Positions 11,355-24,264 of a DNA stretch of 64,000 bases are shown piece after piece. The DNA is from Merluccius polli (Eukaryota > Chordata > Actinopteri > Gadiformes > Merlucciidae). Position 1 is the first letter of the stretch. The number at the start of each line of letters is the position of its first letter. The notes under the pieces are model-generated. The model was not told the origin of the DNA. It ran no database searches and saw only the letters and a list, made by a program, of their open reading frames with translations. Where the stretch lies: assembly GCA_030340625.1 (NCBI GenBank), contig JAOPHQ010001132.1, forward strand, positions 571,001-635,000, written 5' to 3'. Made by a program: the position numbers and the translations under genes.

Positions 11355-12534
11355 GTGTCTAAATCTGTTAAGAACATAATTACTCAGAGAAACATTAGTT
11401 TTAACCAGGGGGATGATATTCGTTGCAGGAAGTTGCAGAAACAAGTTAAGAAGGAACTTAAACTTGCTAAACTTAATTATAAGAACAAAGTAGAAACCCT
11501 GCTGAGTACTGGTAACTCACGCCCAGCATGGGAGGGTGTGAAGTCTTTGATGGGCATGCAGTCTAAGAAGTGTCCCATTTCCATTGCTGGCAAGACTGAC
11601 TCTGAACTTGCTAATGACCTGAACATTCTTTATAATCGTTTTAATACTTTTTGCTATATTTTAGCAAGGAAATGTCTGTGTATAGAAATGCTTGCCCAGA
11701 GCAGAATGAGATGCATGTTGATAGGGACAAGGTCTGTAAACTCTTCAGGGGAGTGAAGGAGAGAAAAGGTCCCGGTCCAGATAATATTGACGGTCAACTT
11801 CTTAAGAATTGTGCAGAACCGTTGAACCGTCTGACATTTTTTCCTTTATCTTCACGACATCACTCCATAGGGTTCCGTGTCTCTGGAAGGATTCAGTGAT
11901 TGTACCTGTGGCAAAGATTAAAACACCAAAATCACTCAATGACTATAGGCCTGTGGCACTTACTTCTCTTGTTATGAAAACCTTTGAGAAGATTATAAAA
12001 GAGATTTTGGGTGTAGCTCAGATAAAATTGGATCCACTCCAATTTGCTTATAGGGCAGGTAGGGGTGTTGAGGATGCCACTGGCACCCTACTTAATATGG
12101 TCCTGGATCACCTGGATGGTGCAAAGAATTTTGTACGCTTGCTTTTTATTGACTTCTCTTCAGCTTTTAACTGTATCCAACCTCACATTTTAGCAGATGG
12201 ACTTACCAGCATCCACAACATTGACCCTGGACTAATATGTTGGCTGGTTGACTTTTTAACTGACAGGTCTCAAAAGGTGAAAGTCAATGGCGTTTTATCT
12301 GACTCACTTTTATCTTCCATCGGCTCCCCCCAGGGGTGTGTCCTCTCACCACTTTTATTTGTTTTATATACAAATGAGTGTCAGTGTTACTATGAGGGCA
12401 GACATATAATCAAGTTTGCAGATGATTCCGTCATTGTGTCCCTGCTCAGTAATGATGAAATTAACCATGGTCCAGTGGTGGATGAATTTAGTGACTGGTG
12501 CAAACGCTCCTTCTTGGACATAAATGTGTCTTAA
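11355..12534 (+). pseudogene. Reverse transcriptase of CR1/L2-group LINE, broken
   Basis: The linker (11355-11756) and polymerase (11809-12534) are in different frames. Conserved pieces are NDYRPVALTSLVMKTFEKI, LLFIDFSSAFNCIQPHILA (first catalytic Asp), GSPQGCVLSPLLFVLYTNEC, and IKFADDSVIVSLL (FADD active site). The frame stops at 12534, though homologous sequence (EMIIDFRKKPPP) continues directly after it. The polymerase core is intact by motif but the protein is split. Confidence 0.85.
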
Positions 12535-13159
12535 ACAAAGGAAATGATAATTGACTTTAGGAAGAAGCCTCCCCCTATTCTTCCTGCTGTTATTTAGGCT
12601 GTTGGTGTTGTTAAACAGTACAAGTATCTGGGGACAATAATTGATGACAAGTTAACCTTTGAACAAAATAGTGATGTTTGTGCAAAGGCCCATCAGTGTA
12701 TGTACTTTTATCGGAAGCTCAGAAGTTTTAATGTTGACACCACTTTTATGAGAATGTTTTATTCTTGTTTTATTGAGTCTGTTTTAATCTTCACTTTTAT
12801 TTGCTGGTTTGGGTCACTTACCTTGAAAACAGTTACAGGTTAGAAGGAATTGTTAAAGTGTGCAGTAAAATTGCAGGCACAAATCTAAATGACCTCTCCC
12901 AAAAGCACAAAGTCCCAAAGAAGGCCCAGTCAATCCTTTCTGACCCTGGCCACCCCTTGTTCGGTGAGTTCCGGTTGCTTCCATCTGGTCGTAGATATTA
13001 TCTTCCAAGATGCAGGACCAACAGATTTAAAAACTAATTTGTCCCTGCTGCTATTGGCCTTTAAAATAACATGTAATTTTATATTTTTTCTTTGTAAATT
13101 GTTTGTGTGTTGTTTGAGTGGTGATGATGTTTGTATTACTGATGGCTGTGCAACAAATT

Positions 13160-13200
13160 GCCCCTCGGGGATAATAAAGATTACCTTACCTTACCTTACC
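13160..13200 (+). repeat. LINE 3' terminus with (TTACC)n tail
   Basis: A short hairpin-like CCCCTCGGGG is followed by ATAATAAAG and four TTACC-type units. CR1/L2-group LINEs end in such short tandem units, where reverse transcription begins. Confidence 0.7.
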
Positions 13201-14639
13201 TCATGTGTGAGAGGACTTAAGACTTGAGCTTTTTATGTGACAATTAAATGTGCATTTTCAATAAAATGTATATTGAGTGGAAGAATACATAAAAGTCGTT
13301 CTGCTATGCTATTCAGCTCATGTCTTGGCTGTCCCTGGGGGTGGGGGGGGGGCTGGGGATTCAGAACAAACATGTAGCTCATTGTTCCACATGTTTGAAA
13401 TATGTTGTGTGTAATAAAATATATAATTTAGTGCCTCAAAAGCGCCACAAGCGGTTAAAAACACATCGTTGATATACACATATCTAGAAATGTTGTATTT
13501 TGGGTTCAGAAACGTTGGGATTCAACGTATCGGTGGTTTGCAGAAACGTACAATACCAACATTTTCTTGTGAATGCGTTGAACATGGACACCTAACAGAG
13601 TCCTCACTTGACAACTAACATGGGACATATAAGGTGTCCATGTTAGAAGTCCATGTAAGGCTTACATGGATGTATTACATTAACTTTTAACATTGACACT
13701 GGATATAACATGGAAATTGTAACATTGACTTTTAACGTTAAATGATAGGCTATTTATTTATTTAGATTATTTATATTAACAAAATAACAATTAAATAGTT
13801 GTTTTGTTTGGTGTTAGACTCACTGAAGATGCAGAACGGAGTTTCAACAAAGACTTGCTTTCCTAAATGTGATTTCAGCATAGTAGGTGAGGTCAAATAA
13901 TAGTTGGACACTAGATGGCGTTCGTTGTTAAATACAACAAAAAGGCAAAGAATTCACATAGCCTACAACATCAAAGCCATATAAAAAATAAATAAAGCCG
14001 ACAAAATTTAAGAAAAGTGCAATAAACCTGGGATGAAAACACCAAATATCCAATACTACGTTATTGAAAAGGAGCGTCCAATACACTATTCGCAAGGATC
14101 CAGTCATTGAATGAAAACCAAAAGGTTTGGACAATATCACGATTGTAAAAAAATATGATCAGTTTTTTCAAACTGTTGATTTGGCTTCATATTGGATACA
14201 AATGACTGCCTGAACTACATTTAGGCGGGCGAGGCAAAGTAATTCCGTCCCAAGCAGTCCTCCATGGGTCTGGACCAGGACACCCCCCCCCCCCCCCCCC
14301 CAGCACGGTGTGGACCAGGACGCCCTCTCAGCCCACTATCTCCTCACACTCAACTCAGATTTATACTCGCACAACACGGTGAGAACTAGCTAGGCTGCTT
14401 TCAACAGCTTCACAGGCAAAACTCACAAACCTACAAGTTCCGCTTTATTTTTTTTAAATTATTTTTTTACCGAATTGTGACCATACAGCCAACTTGTTGC
14501 AGCCCTATGTAGGCTGCATGTCGTTGGTGTGGTGCTGCTGCAGCACCTGTCTCACTGCACCTGAGGAGGAGGACGCTCCGCAGGCCGGCTCTCTTCTCTT
14601 ACGCTGCCTGACTACATTTTCACAAAGGTAAGATAACAT

Positions 14640-14698
<59 letters not shown>

Positions 14699-15400
14699 GC
14701 CTTATTCATAAAATCATTCATAAAATTCATATTCATAAAATCATTATATTTGGATATACCTGCGTTTCACTTTGTAAACATTTCATCCAAGTCTGTCCTC
14801 TGGTTTCTTGACACCTGAGTTATTTAAGCAGGTAGCTAGAGACTTATAGAAAGAGGTTTTAGATGTCACTGTGTTTATAATAATTAGAAACCTGTTGGAT
14901 ATTGTGAGGAGCCACAACACCCCCCCCCCCCCCCCCCCTGAATCCTCCCTTTTAGTGAAGGGAGTTGCCGTCCGCCCACTCGGAGACATTCCCTGTCCAT
15001 CTTCTCTGTGTCTGTTTGGGTTTTCAGTCATTAACTGTATGAGCGATACGAATGGGGGGAATGAAACCCATCTATGTGTAGAGGGGCTGTTGGTTATCAT
15101 GTTTGGTATGTGGTGTAATCTGAGAGTTTGAATGTTGTCCTTACATATGCCTATCTGTGTTTGAGTTTCAACCAGAGCTGAACAAAGTACACATTACAAC
15201 TCCATTACTTGAGAACTGATACCCTAGTCTACTACACGTTGTAGATGCCTGTTGTCCATGTATTGGAGTATTGAAATATACTTTCAACACTTAATACCTC
15301 TTTGTTTTAAGATGCTAAGAATGGTGGAACACTGTTGATCAGGGGTTTGAGATTAATGTTGGCAAAGCAGAAGAGTATGGTTGGAAATCACTAAAATAAT
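13201..15400. other. Intergenic; homopolymer and TA tracts, no gene seen
   Basis: No coding sequence could be supported. Poly-C runs lie at 14283-14301 and 14919-14938, and a (TA)n tract at 14645-14696. A CTCF-like motif GACACTAGATGGCG is at 13907-13920. Text such as ACATGGACACCTAAC around 13580-13700 looks like repeat-derived DNA, but I could not name a family. Confidence 0.5.
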
Positions 15401-15450
15401 AATACACTTTATTTATATAGCACCTTTCGAAACAACCCATTCAACCCATT
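15398..15450. repeat. Fish interspersed repeat end (CACTTTATTTATATAGCACC)
   Basis: The phrase ending in TTTATTTATATAGCACCTTTC is a common terminal motif of short interspersed repeats in fish. A related phrase, GCATTTATATAGTGCTTTC, is found at 53036-53056. Family assignment is not possible here. Confidence 0.4.
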
Positions 15451-15927
15451 AGTCGGTCCTTTGGGTCAAGCAAGCTCCAACTCTATAGCGCCAAACTAAT
15501 CCATCTTGGCGTCATTGCTTAAAACATTTTGCTGTGGTTGATGTTGACATGCTGTTCCATTGGCAGTTCCTCAATCTTTTTATTGAGTTGTTTTAATTTA
15601 CATAAATAACATTATGCCATAAGTTCTGGACCCTTGCCATATGGCATATTATTGGCTAGAAAATGCATTCTACTGATATAGTATGCTATCTTGTACTTCT
15701 AGTTGGATGTGGAAGGCAACCGCCAATTATGTGCATGTCAACTGGCATACAATGTGGCAATGTGATATGAGTAAAGTTCCCAAAGGGGATGGGGTTTTTT
15801 GTGTACTCTAAGGGTGGGAAGGTATGTGTGGATGTGTGTTTGTGCAAGGCCGCTTGCAGCACACCCATTGGGTTATTATTATTGTTTTATTATTGTTGTT
15901 GGCCTTTTTAGCTGTACTGTGTTGGTG

Positions 15928-15930
<3 letters not shown>

Positions 15931-15996
<66 letters not shown>
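15931..15996. repeat. (GA)n microsatellite
   Basis: Pure 66-bp GA repeat. Long Arg-Glu or Ser-Leu frames across it are artefacts of the dinucleotide. Confidence 0.95.
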
Positions 15997-15999
<3 letters not shown>

Positions 16000-16788
16000 C
16001 TCCAAGCCTAGTCTCTGTGCGAGAGAGGTCAGAGGAAGTGAAAAGTGGGGCCAGAGTGTGTATGTGTAAGGGCAAACAGAGTGACGACAAGGCCTTGGAT
16101 AGGAAGCAGCCAGAAACTGTTCATCACTCATCTACTAATGTTTAATGGAGCCGCACTATCCTGGGCACAGTTTAATGGTTAAGCCATGTTGGGAAGAAGG
16201 CAAGAGTTTTAGCTTATGGACGTGGTCTTGTCGTCAATATCTATAAAACCAAGCCTTTTTATAGTGTTTTGAAAAAAATGAATCCCTCATGCATGGTTGA
16301 TCGATAGCTTCTTCCATAAAGCACAGTATAACTTTTAAATATTTGTTTGTTGCTGAGGTGGTGTGTTCATGTTGCCTCCATGCTAAGGTCTCCCACTAAA
16401 CACTGTATTGCTGCTGTCTCAACTGGTTACTGGACTCTTGGTCAAAGAAAATCACTGCTTAAAGAATTGTTGGCAAAGAAGTATCTTATTGTTACAGTGA
16501 CAGATAGTGATCATAACAGACCCAGTGTCTGTGTTGCTACAGATGGTGGGGAAAAAAAAGATTGCTTCCTGTTTCCCTGGCAAAAGTGACGCACATGTGC
16601 AAATGTGTGTGTCTCTCTTTATGTTTGTTTGATCCAGTGCCACAGGAACATTGTGCTGCCTAAGCAACACGACTGTTATGCAGAGTGGACAACACGGGGG
16701 GCCTTTTCAATGAGTCTGGCGCAGCAAGGAACGTCCAAGTTCACAACCTTTTGCTGTCACGCAGCAACATAAAGGTCATCCCCCCCCC

Positions 16789-16893
16789 TCTTCTTCTTCT
16801 TCTTCTTCTTCTTCTTCTTCTTCTTCTTCTTCTTCTTCTTCTTCTTCTTCTTCTTCTTCTTCTTCTTCTTCTTCTTCTTCTTCTTCTTCTTCT
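16789..16893. repeat. (CTT)n trinucleotide repeat
   Basis: About 35 uninterrupted TCT/CTT units after a short poly-C run. The strand asymmetry (all pyrimidine, about 110 bp with the C run) makes it a candidate for triplex (H-DNA) structure. Confidence 0.95.
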
Positions 16894-19800
16894 ATTATTT
16901 TTATGTCTGGAGGCATTTATAAAGGTATATCAGTAGGGTCATATAATAAGGTTATTCATGGTTAGAGACTTGACCATTGAAACTAAAAGGGAATTCATGC
17001 TATTTATATAATCAGATGAGGATGAAAATCACCATTATAACACATGTCCACCGAGTTGGACCGTTCTCTGGGATCAGTTTTCATTCTAGTCGAATGTAAC
17101 CAAAGTTCTCGAAAAAACGCTAATTAGCTTATAACGCTAGCTGTGGGGGCAGATATTCATGTAAAATAAATCGCAATTCTATACCACTAACAAGGCTCAA
17201 AATCGCACTTCCACGGCAGCATAATGAGGGTCCCTACATGTAAAACGAAGCATTGAGAACTTTGTAAGTGTACAGACAGTTTATTAAAAATAAAGTTTAG
17301 CCAGTACCGTCACGAAAACAAGCGGGCGCCATCTTTGGAAAACAGTCACGACCAGTTGAGCGACGAACGCAGCCGGGAAAAGCACAAACACAAACCATTT
17401 TCTTCTCTTCTCTATGCACACGCACTGTTCGCACTTCGCACACCTTCTACTAGATTGCACACCTTCTGATTCATTGACATCTCATGTGTTCGCCTCTTTG
17501 CACCGGAATTGTCCCTTAAGGTCAATGTAGAAGGCACGTGGGTGTACTATACAAAGACAGGAAGTCAAAGGTGGCCATTTCCTGTGTGACCCATGGTCTC
17601 CCCTAGGTCACTTCCGTTGGCCTGGGCACAATGGGTGCTGCACATATCCTGACTGCTCATCTGCCTATGTGTATGCGTGTGGCTTCAAGTGATGGTTACG
17701 GGGAGTGAACTACTACTTGCTAATTAGCGCCCACCCAAAGGGCGAAAGTCAAGCAAAAACAGAATTGGAATTGTTCACACAGAATAGACGTCGACGTTGA
17801 CAGGAAGTGGGTGGCTTGTCTTTGGACAATCATATGTGCTGTGAAGTGCCTGGTCATGTTGATCGGTTTGAAATTATACTTTTCACTTAAATGGAATGTG
17901 TTCACTATAGGCTGAGTCTAATAACCTGTGCATGGTAAATATGTGTTTTCATCGGGGCTTGTGTTTGTTAAAATGCTCACTTCCCCTCGGAAAAAAACCC
18001 AAACTTGTACACATATTATCCACATGAGGCTACTCCTAAAGTGAATCTATACTACAAATGGCACCAGACAGCAGTACTGCATTTGTCCAGCGTAGGGCAG
18101 CCTATAACAAGGACCAAGTAGAAAATAATATGTATGTCAATTCATGTCTCTCCATCAAGGCATCACAAATAAATAGACAAATCAATGATGTACTTATGAA
18201 ATGAATTATATTTTGAACACTTACTATTTAAGCGTGTCTTTGCTGGCTTTGTTTCCTTTTTTTAGGAATTTTAGTGCAAAGATTAATGTAAAATATTTAC
18301 TTAATTTCGTCATTCTTTCATATAGCATATGATTTTCTTAGACCACAGTGGTGCACTTATGAATTGTATTCATATAGAATGTTGCATGCATCTTTTTATA
18401 TTTTAAGGTCACACACCTTAAAACCTGGTACTCATCTGACAACTTCTATCCTGTCAATGCTAGCCTGTGATGGTCCTTTCATTCCCTCTATCAAAATGAT
18501 CAAACTAGGTTGCATTCCCCTGGGTGTCTGGGTCCCTCCTCTGGCTTATCATTTCCTGGGTCCTCCTCTTCCTTGGCCCAATTTCCAACCTGCCCCTGCA
18601 GGGTCCATGAAAGCTTCATATTACCTAATTTTTATCTGCTCTGAAATATGTGGGTCATTGTTCACTGACTCCGGTGCGGGATGATAGAGTGGGTTGTGGT
18701 CCCTTCTTGGTTCACTGTCATATTGGTTTACTGTAACATGTGGCACCACCTGTCCTGGACCTCCTAGAATGTACTGCCGTGTGCTTGCTCCAGCATCTTG
18801 ATCTGGCATGCATGCTAGGTCGTAATAAAGCATGTTTTATGCGTTTCCCAAGCAAGGTGAATAACCTCTTTCCTAATTTCTCTCATTCAATCATCACTTA
18901 AATATCTTCCTTCCTGATGCAGTTCCCTCTAGCCGCTGAACTTCCCAGTTCAGCCTCTAGCTCTCTCGTCTCTGTCTCGAAATGTAATTGCCGTGTTATT
19001 GAGATTTCTGTTTATTGTGTTTGTTTTAATTGCCATGCAGTGGCTTCCAACTCTTACCTAATGTAGTCCCGGCCACACCCCTCACGTATTCCTTCTCAAC
19101 CCTTTTCTCCTCTGGAAATAGTAAATGCCCTCTGAATGTGGGCTTATGACGCCGCTTGACAGAAGGAACAGAGAGAGAGAGTGGGAGAGAGGAGGGGGAC
19201 GAAGGGGAAGGAGATCTGTGACAGAATACCTGGTAGATCACTTGACCTTCCTTTAGAAATGTCATTTCTTTGATCCAAACACACTACACACACACGCAGT
19301 CACACACATACACACACAGGGAGTCTTAGGGAGGCTTTTTGATGAGAAGCAAATTGGGGGTCAGAGGTGAATGAAGACAGACCAGCTGGGAATAAACAGA
19401 GCCTTGAGGAAGCCATCATACTTCCTCTCCTGTTTCACTTCCTATGATCTATTATTGTGCTGATAGGTCTCACTTATGACCTTATGTCTTCCTTGTACAT
19501 ATTTGATTGAGTTCATTAGATAATAAATTGCTGCAGACATCTTATTTCATTCTATCACTGAGATTTTTGGAATGAAAGTGCTTCCAGTTGAGTTGCCTGT
19601 TGTTTGGGTCACATGATTAAAATCAAAACAACAACCATGGTCGTCCATGCATCACCGATTGTGGTTATATCATAGAAATGTAAATAGAAATAATTGAAGG
19701 TTACAACTTGTAACCTTCAATTATTTCAGTTTGTATGAACACAGAGATGAAACAAAACAGACACTCATCCATCAGTTGTGATGCCATGCTAACTGGCTGA

Positions 19801-20050
19801 CCAGCACCTTGCCAAGACTCCCTGACCCGCATAATAATATACGCCCACTGAACTGACACCCATGGCAGACATTCAGAGATATTTCTGAATGGATTGTGTT
19901 TACTCACAAAGCCTAAATCAAATCAATGTTTATAGCATGGGGAACACTCCTCTGTCCCTATTACACACACACGCACGCGCACGCACACAAAAGTATCTCC
20001 CGGCCAGCTGCTGTTTGTAGCTTTTGCTTGCTCCGTTAACTCCAATCATC
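16894..20050. other. Intergenic; repeat-derived segments, no gene seen
   Basis: No gene could be supported. The part 17040-17640 includes GCGGGCGCCATCTTTGG and blocks of mixed composition that look transposon-derived. At 18820-18840 an AATAAAGC signal follows a C/T-rich stretch and could be an old retroelement end. A near-perfect 39-bp palindrome sits at 19688-19726. Confidence 0.45.
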
Positions 20051-20055
20051 AATGT

Positions 20056-20243
<188 letters not shown>

Positions 20244-20346
20244 CCCATCAGCTAACAATTTTACTTTAATTTATACTGAACTGCTTAAACATTTCAATAC
20301 ACTCAATTGACTATTAAAAGGTGCATCTCTCACGTGGTCTCTTTTT

Positions 20347-20388
20347 CACTCACTCACTCACTCACTCACTCACTCACTCACTCACTCA
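20347..20388. repeat. (CACT)n tetranucleotide repeat
   Basis: Ten pure CACT units, about 100 bp after the CA repeat. Confidence 0.95.
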
Positions 20389-20749
20389 GTGTTTCTTTCT
20401 CCATATGGTCCAATATCTATGGGTAGAGGGTCATTGTGTGGATACATTCCTCAAGCCAGATTAGGGTTAGTTCGGCTCTTGGTTCATGCTGTACATGGTG
20501 CCACACTAATACTGCAGTGGGTTGCATAATGTTGAGCAGTGATATTAAAACAAGTCTGTTGTCAGCAAAGGATATGGACACCAGGCCTATATGGATGAGG
20601 GCCACTGATAACACAGAATGTTAATCCTGTGCACGTATTTTGTAGTGTCTACGTTTAAGTTCGTCTAATTTTATGGTACAATCAGCATGGGCAAGCACAA
20701 GGCTTTCCAACAGCCTTGACTTTTGCCTTAAATGTCCCGCAGTGCTCCA

Positions 20750-20856
<107 letters not shown>

Positions 20857-21043
20857 TAAACAAACCCGTAGTCCACATTAGTGGTCCAACTTGAGGCCGG
20901 CAGGCGGCCTCATACACTTGTCCCTCCCCTTTCATTGCATGACATCACCCAGCCAGGGTTGCCTTGGTAACGGCTATTCATCTTAGCTTGGCCTGGCATT
21001 GTCACTGTCACACACACTTACCCTGACAACGGTGAGTAAGAGA

Positions 21044-21045
<2 letters not shown>

Positions 21046-21083
<38 letters not shown>

Positions 21084-21192
21084 TGCGTTGGAGCGAGACT
21101 TCCCTTTTATGCTGAAGTGACGAGAAATACTTTCTTTCAGTAAGCATTTAGTCACACTATATACCGAGACAGGAGATGGGAAAGATGGAATA

Positions 21193-21280
<88 letters not shown>
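21046..21280. repeat. Paired (TG)n microsatellites
   Basis: Two TG repeats, 21046-21081 and 21195-21280, separated by about 110 bp of unique DNA. Confidence 0.95.
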
Positions 21281-21282
<2 letters not shown>

Positions 21283-21451
21283 TCCCAGTAAAAGTGCTTC
21301 GGCCCCGTCTTCAGTCTATAATTACCCGTGATCTGTTCTCACCCATCTATCATCTCCATCTATCCAACTCTTAGTGTCATTAAAACGTTGTATAATAATG
21401 AGCCACCACTTCACCCGCCAGCCCATCCCCCTCCAGACCCCCATCTGAACA

Positions 21452-21469
21452 GGGGGGGGGGGGGGGGGG

Positions 21470-21510
<41 letters not shown>
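21452..21510. repeat. Poly-G run joined to (GA)n
   Basis: About 21 G residues are followed directly by 19 GA units, so the plus strand is all purine for about 59 bp. It lies at the upstream edge of the GC-rich block 21540-22034. Confidence 0.9.
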
Positions 21511-21512
<2 letters not shown>

Positions 21513-21539
21513 TATGCGCAACGAGACGACACTGCTGAT

Positions 21540-22034
21540 TTGGTGATTTGCCGAACAATGGTCGCAGTTTGGACGACGTGTCTAGGGGGGCGTCTTGGTC
21601 CGGACCTCGGACTTGAGTGACGCTCAAGTGGGCTCGAGTGGACTCCAGCGAGTCGCCTGCAGCCTCCAGAAAGCTGGACCGCTGAAGTGTGGACCAGCAC
21701 CGTTGGACACCTCTCGTTAGGTCTGTAGCCCCCCCCCCCCCCTCCGGCTTAGTCCTGGGCGCTCATCCAGTCTCCACTGCAGCTTTGGAGATCAGGGTCG
21801 GACCGGGAGGGGGTGTGTGCTGCTCGGCGGACAGAAGAAACGCGCAGTACACAGACCCGTGTGTCTGTAGCCGGATGCTCACACTGTGGAGACTGATGTA
21901 TTTCTGAGCATATCGTCTCCAGTACCGGACGGATGAGGCGGCAGCGTGCCGAGCCCACGGGACCAGAGGAGGCTCTTGGAGAGGACTTTTACACCAAGTG
22001 ACACCAAGGAAGGATAGCCTCGCCGCAGCATCAT
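21540..22034 (+). promoter_or_regulatory. GC-rich block; candidate distal promoter or 5' exon
   Basis: This 0.5-kb block is richer in CpG than its surroundings. It ends at AGCATCAT followed by GTATGT, a good splice-donor consensus at 22035. It might be an upstream non-coding exon of the plus-strand gene that starts at 40 kb or later, spliced to the acceptor at 45197. Against this, no coding potential is recognised, no core promoter element is clear, and the distance is large. Confidence 0.3.
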
Positions 22035-23357
22035 GTATGTTGGTTGGTTACTTGGTTATCTGTTTGTAGCTCTCTGTAGCCTCACATGTGACAATGTGTA
22101 GGCTACTTGTTATATGGATTATATATTATAATATATAAGACAACATCACGCTGTTGAAACTAATCTGGCCATACTGTCCAAAAAAGTAGCAGGAGTAAAG
22201 TCACAAAAAGTATTAGAAATTATTATTTTTTATTCAGGAGGTGATGGTGCTTATTCCTTGAAATATCTGTGGAGAGAACAAACACACGCCACTGTTTGAC
22301 AAGGTGTGTGTGTGTGTGTGTGTGTGCGTGCGTGCGTGTGCGCACACATGGTTATCTCATAAAGGGTGTATGTGTGTACAGTGCAGGGCAGGCCCATGCA
22401 GTCAGTGAGTCTGACTCCTAATCACGTGTGCGTGTGGGTGCTTTTGCAAAACAGTTATGTATATTAGCTTTAGACCTTTTGACATGAGTCATACATTTGA
22501 ATGTCCAGTTGACAGACCTCTGTAGAAAACGGCAGCTAAAACGGTATAGCAAGTCCAACGCAGCCGTGATGCAGAACCTATCTCTCAATCTGTCTTTCTT
22601 TTGTCTCTTGGGCCAATCCCATCCGGTGCGTCTTGGGCCCAAAGGAAGCTGAACTTTGCTACATTCTTCACAGAATATTACATTATTACCATGTATGCTC
22701 TGTGTAAAGGGAATGACCTACTCCATGCCCCAAAACCTCCTTCTCCTTTACCTCCACCCTCTCCACTTAAAACGCCACCAGATCGCTATTAATAAGTCCT
22801 GCTTCAACACAACTAAATGGGTTCCTCTAATGGGTTCAGCTGACCGTCTGCTAGTTTCAATGGCCCCGGACTCAATGGAGTCTGGACTCGAGGCACCAAA
22901 ACTCCTTTTTTTTTCCGAGCCAGATTTTACCCTCACAGATCATTTGTAGAGGTTTGGACAACACCGGTGGCACGTGGCACTTTGAACATTAACAAGCTGA
23001 TCTCGGACATGCTGCACTCATCAACATGTACATTTACTTTAGGTGAATTTCCACCAAGGTGTTCAGGGTTTTGAAGGGTTTAAAGAAGTCTGCCCCTGGC
23101 AAGTTTTAAAGTGTGTTTGTGTTTGTGTGTGTGTGTGTCTTCGTTTGACACTTTTCCATTTTAATCGAAGCTGTGGGGAAGAGGTGTTGTTCTTCAGGAT
23201 GTCTCTGTGTGTATAAATCAAGCGTAGAGAGCTGTGGGAGTTTCAGCTGATTAGCAGAACAGTGTCTGGTTTCTCCGACTTCTGACAAGCTCTTAGTGTG
23301 TCTTGCAGAACAACAAAGATTGACAGCATTCCTGGCATATCTTTAAAACATACCTCT

Positions 23358-23424
<67 letters not shown>

Positions 23425-24023
23425 AAATCAACATTACGCAAGGTAAGATGAACACACACTGAGACAACAATAGTTCCTTTTTAACCTGTCCTGCATCTGA
23501 GTGCCCCAAAAAACCTGAGAAACACAACCGCAAATGCAAGTACGGGGCAGACTGACATACAGGTACCCTCACAAACACATGCAAACAAACGCGCAGGTGC
23601 TCGGCACAGATACGCTCACACACACGTGCATGCACACAGATCTGAGTGTGAACAGTAGCTGCTTTGTGCCTGCTCAGGGCTGAGCAGACGGGTGCAGATC
23701 GCTCCGTCAGAAGAGCTAATTCAGCTAATGATCAGGTGGACGCCGAGCGGCTCACAGAGACAGATGGGCTCCCCATTCCCACACCACTCTACTGATCCAT
23801 CGCTCCATGCCTTCCTCTGGACACTCGTCTATTGATTTCACTAATTTCTCTGGGAGTCGGGTACAGCAGCCACTGGCCAATGATGAAACAATTTCCATTT
23901 GCATCAGATGCCTCCATTTAAGGGACTGGAATATGGATGCAGGATTGTTTTGGATTGTTTTTGTTTGAGTTACAGCAAAGTGCAGTGGATGGTAGTGGGT
24001 ATTCAACTGGTCTGCATAAGCTT

Positions 24024-24056
<33 letters not shown>

Positions 24057-24208
24057 TAAAGAATTGCTTTAGAGGAAACAAAGTAGAAGATAGACCCAAG
24101 GGAGGGTTTTGAGTGTGTACGTGCACTAGAGATTTAAGTGTGAGCTAGATGTAGTGTGTGTGTTGCTTCCGCTACATACTATAACAAGCCGCATACTGTT
24201 CGTACTTG

Positions 24209-24264
<56 letters not shown>

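Larger units (their letters stand above)
11056..13200 (+). mobile_element. CR1/L2/Rex1-group LINE, 5'-truncated
   Basis: The element starts near the end of the endonuclease region. A linker with VPVWSDESIQCLQDCFSCTDWDLF is typical of fish L2/Rex1-like elements. The reverse transcriptase follows, then KYLGTIIDDKLTFEQN and the C-terminal fragment SILSDPGHPLF. The 3' end reads TTGCCCCTCGGGGATAATAAAG followed by a (TTACC)n tail, the usual style of this group. Several frameshifts and stops make it inactive. The exact family within the CR1 group is not certain. Confidence 0.85.

Noticed and set aside
16685..16936. Poly-leucine frame over the CTT repeat as a membrane peptide
   Set aside because: It is a direct reading of the trinucleotide repeat with no flanking conserved sequence.
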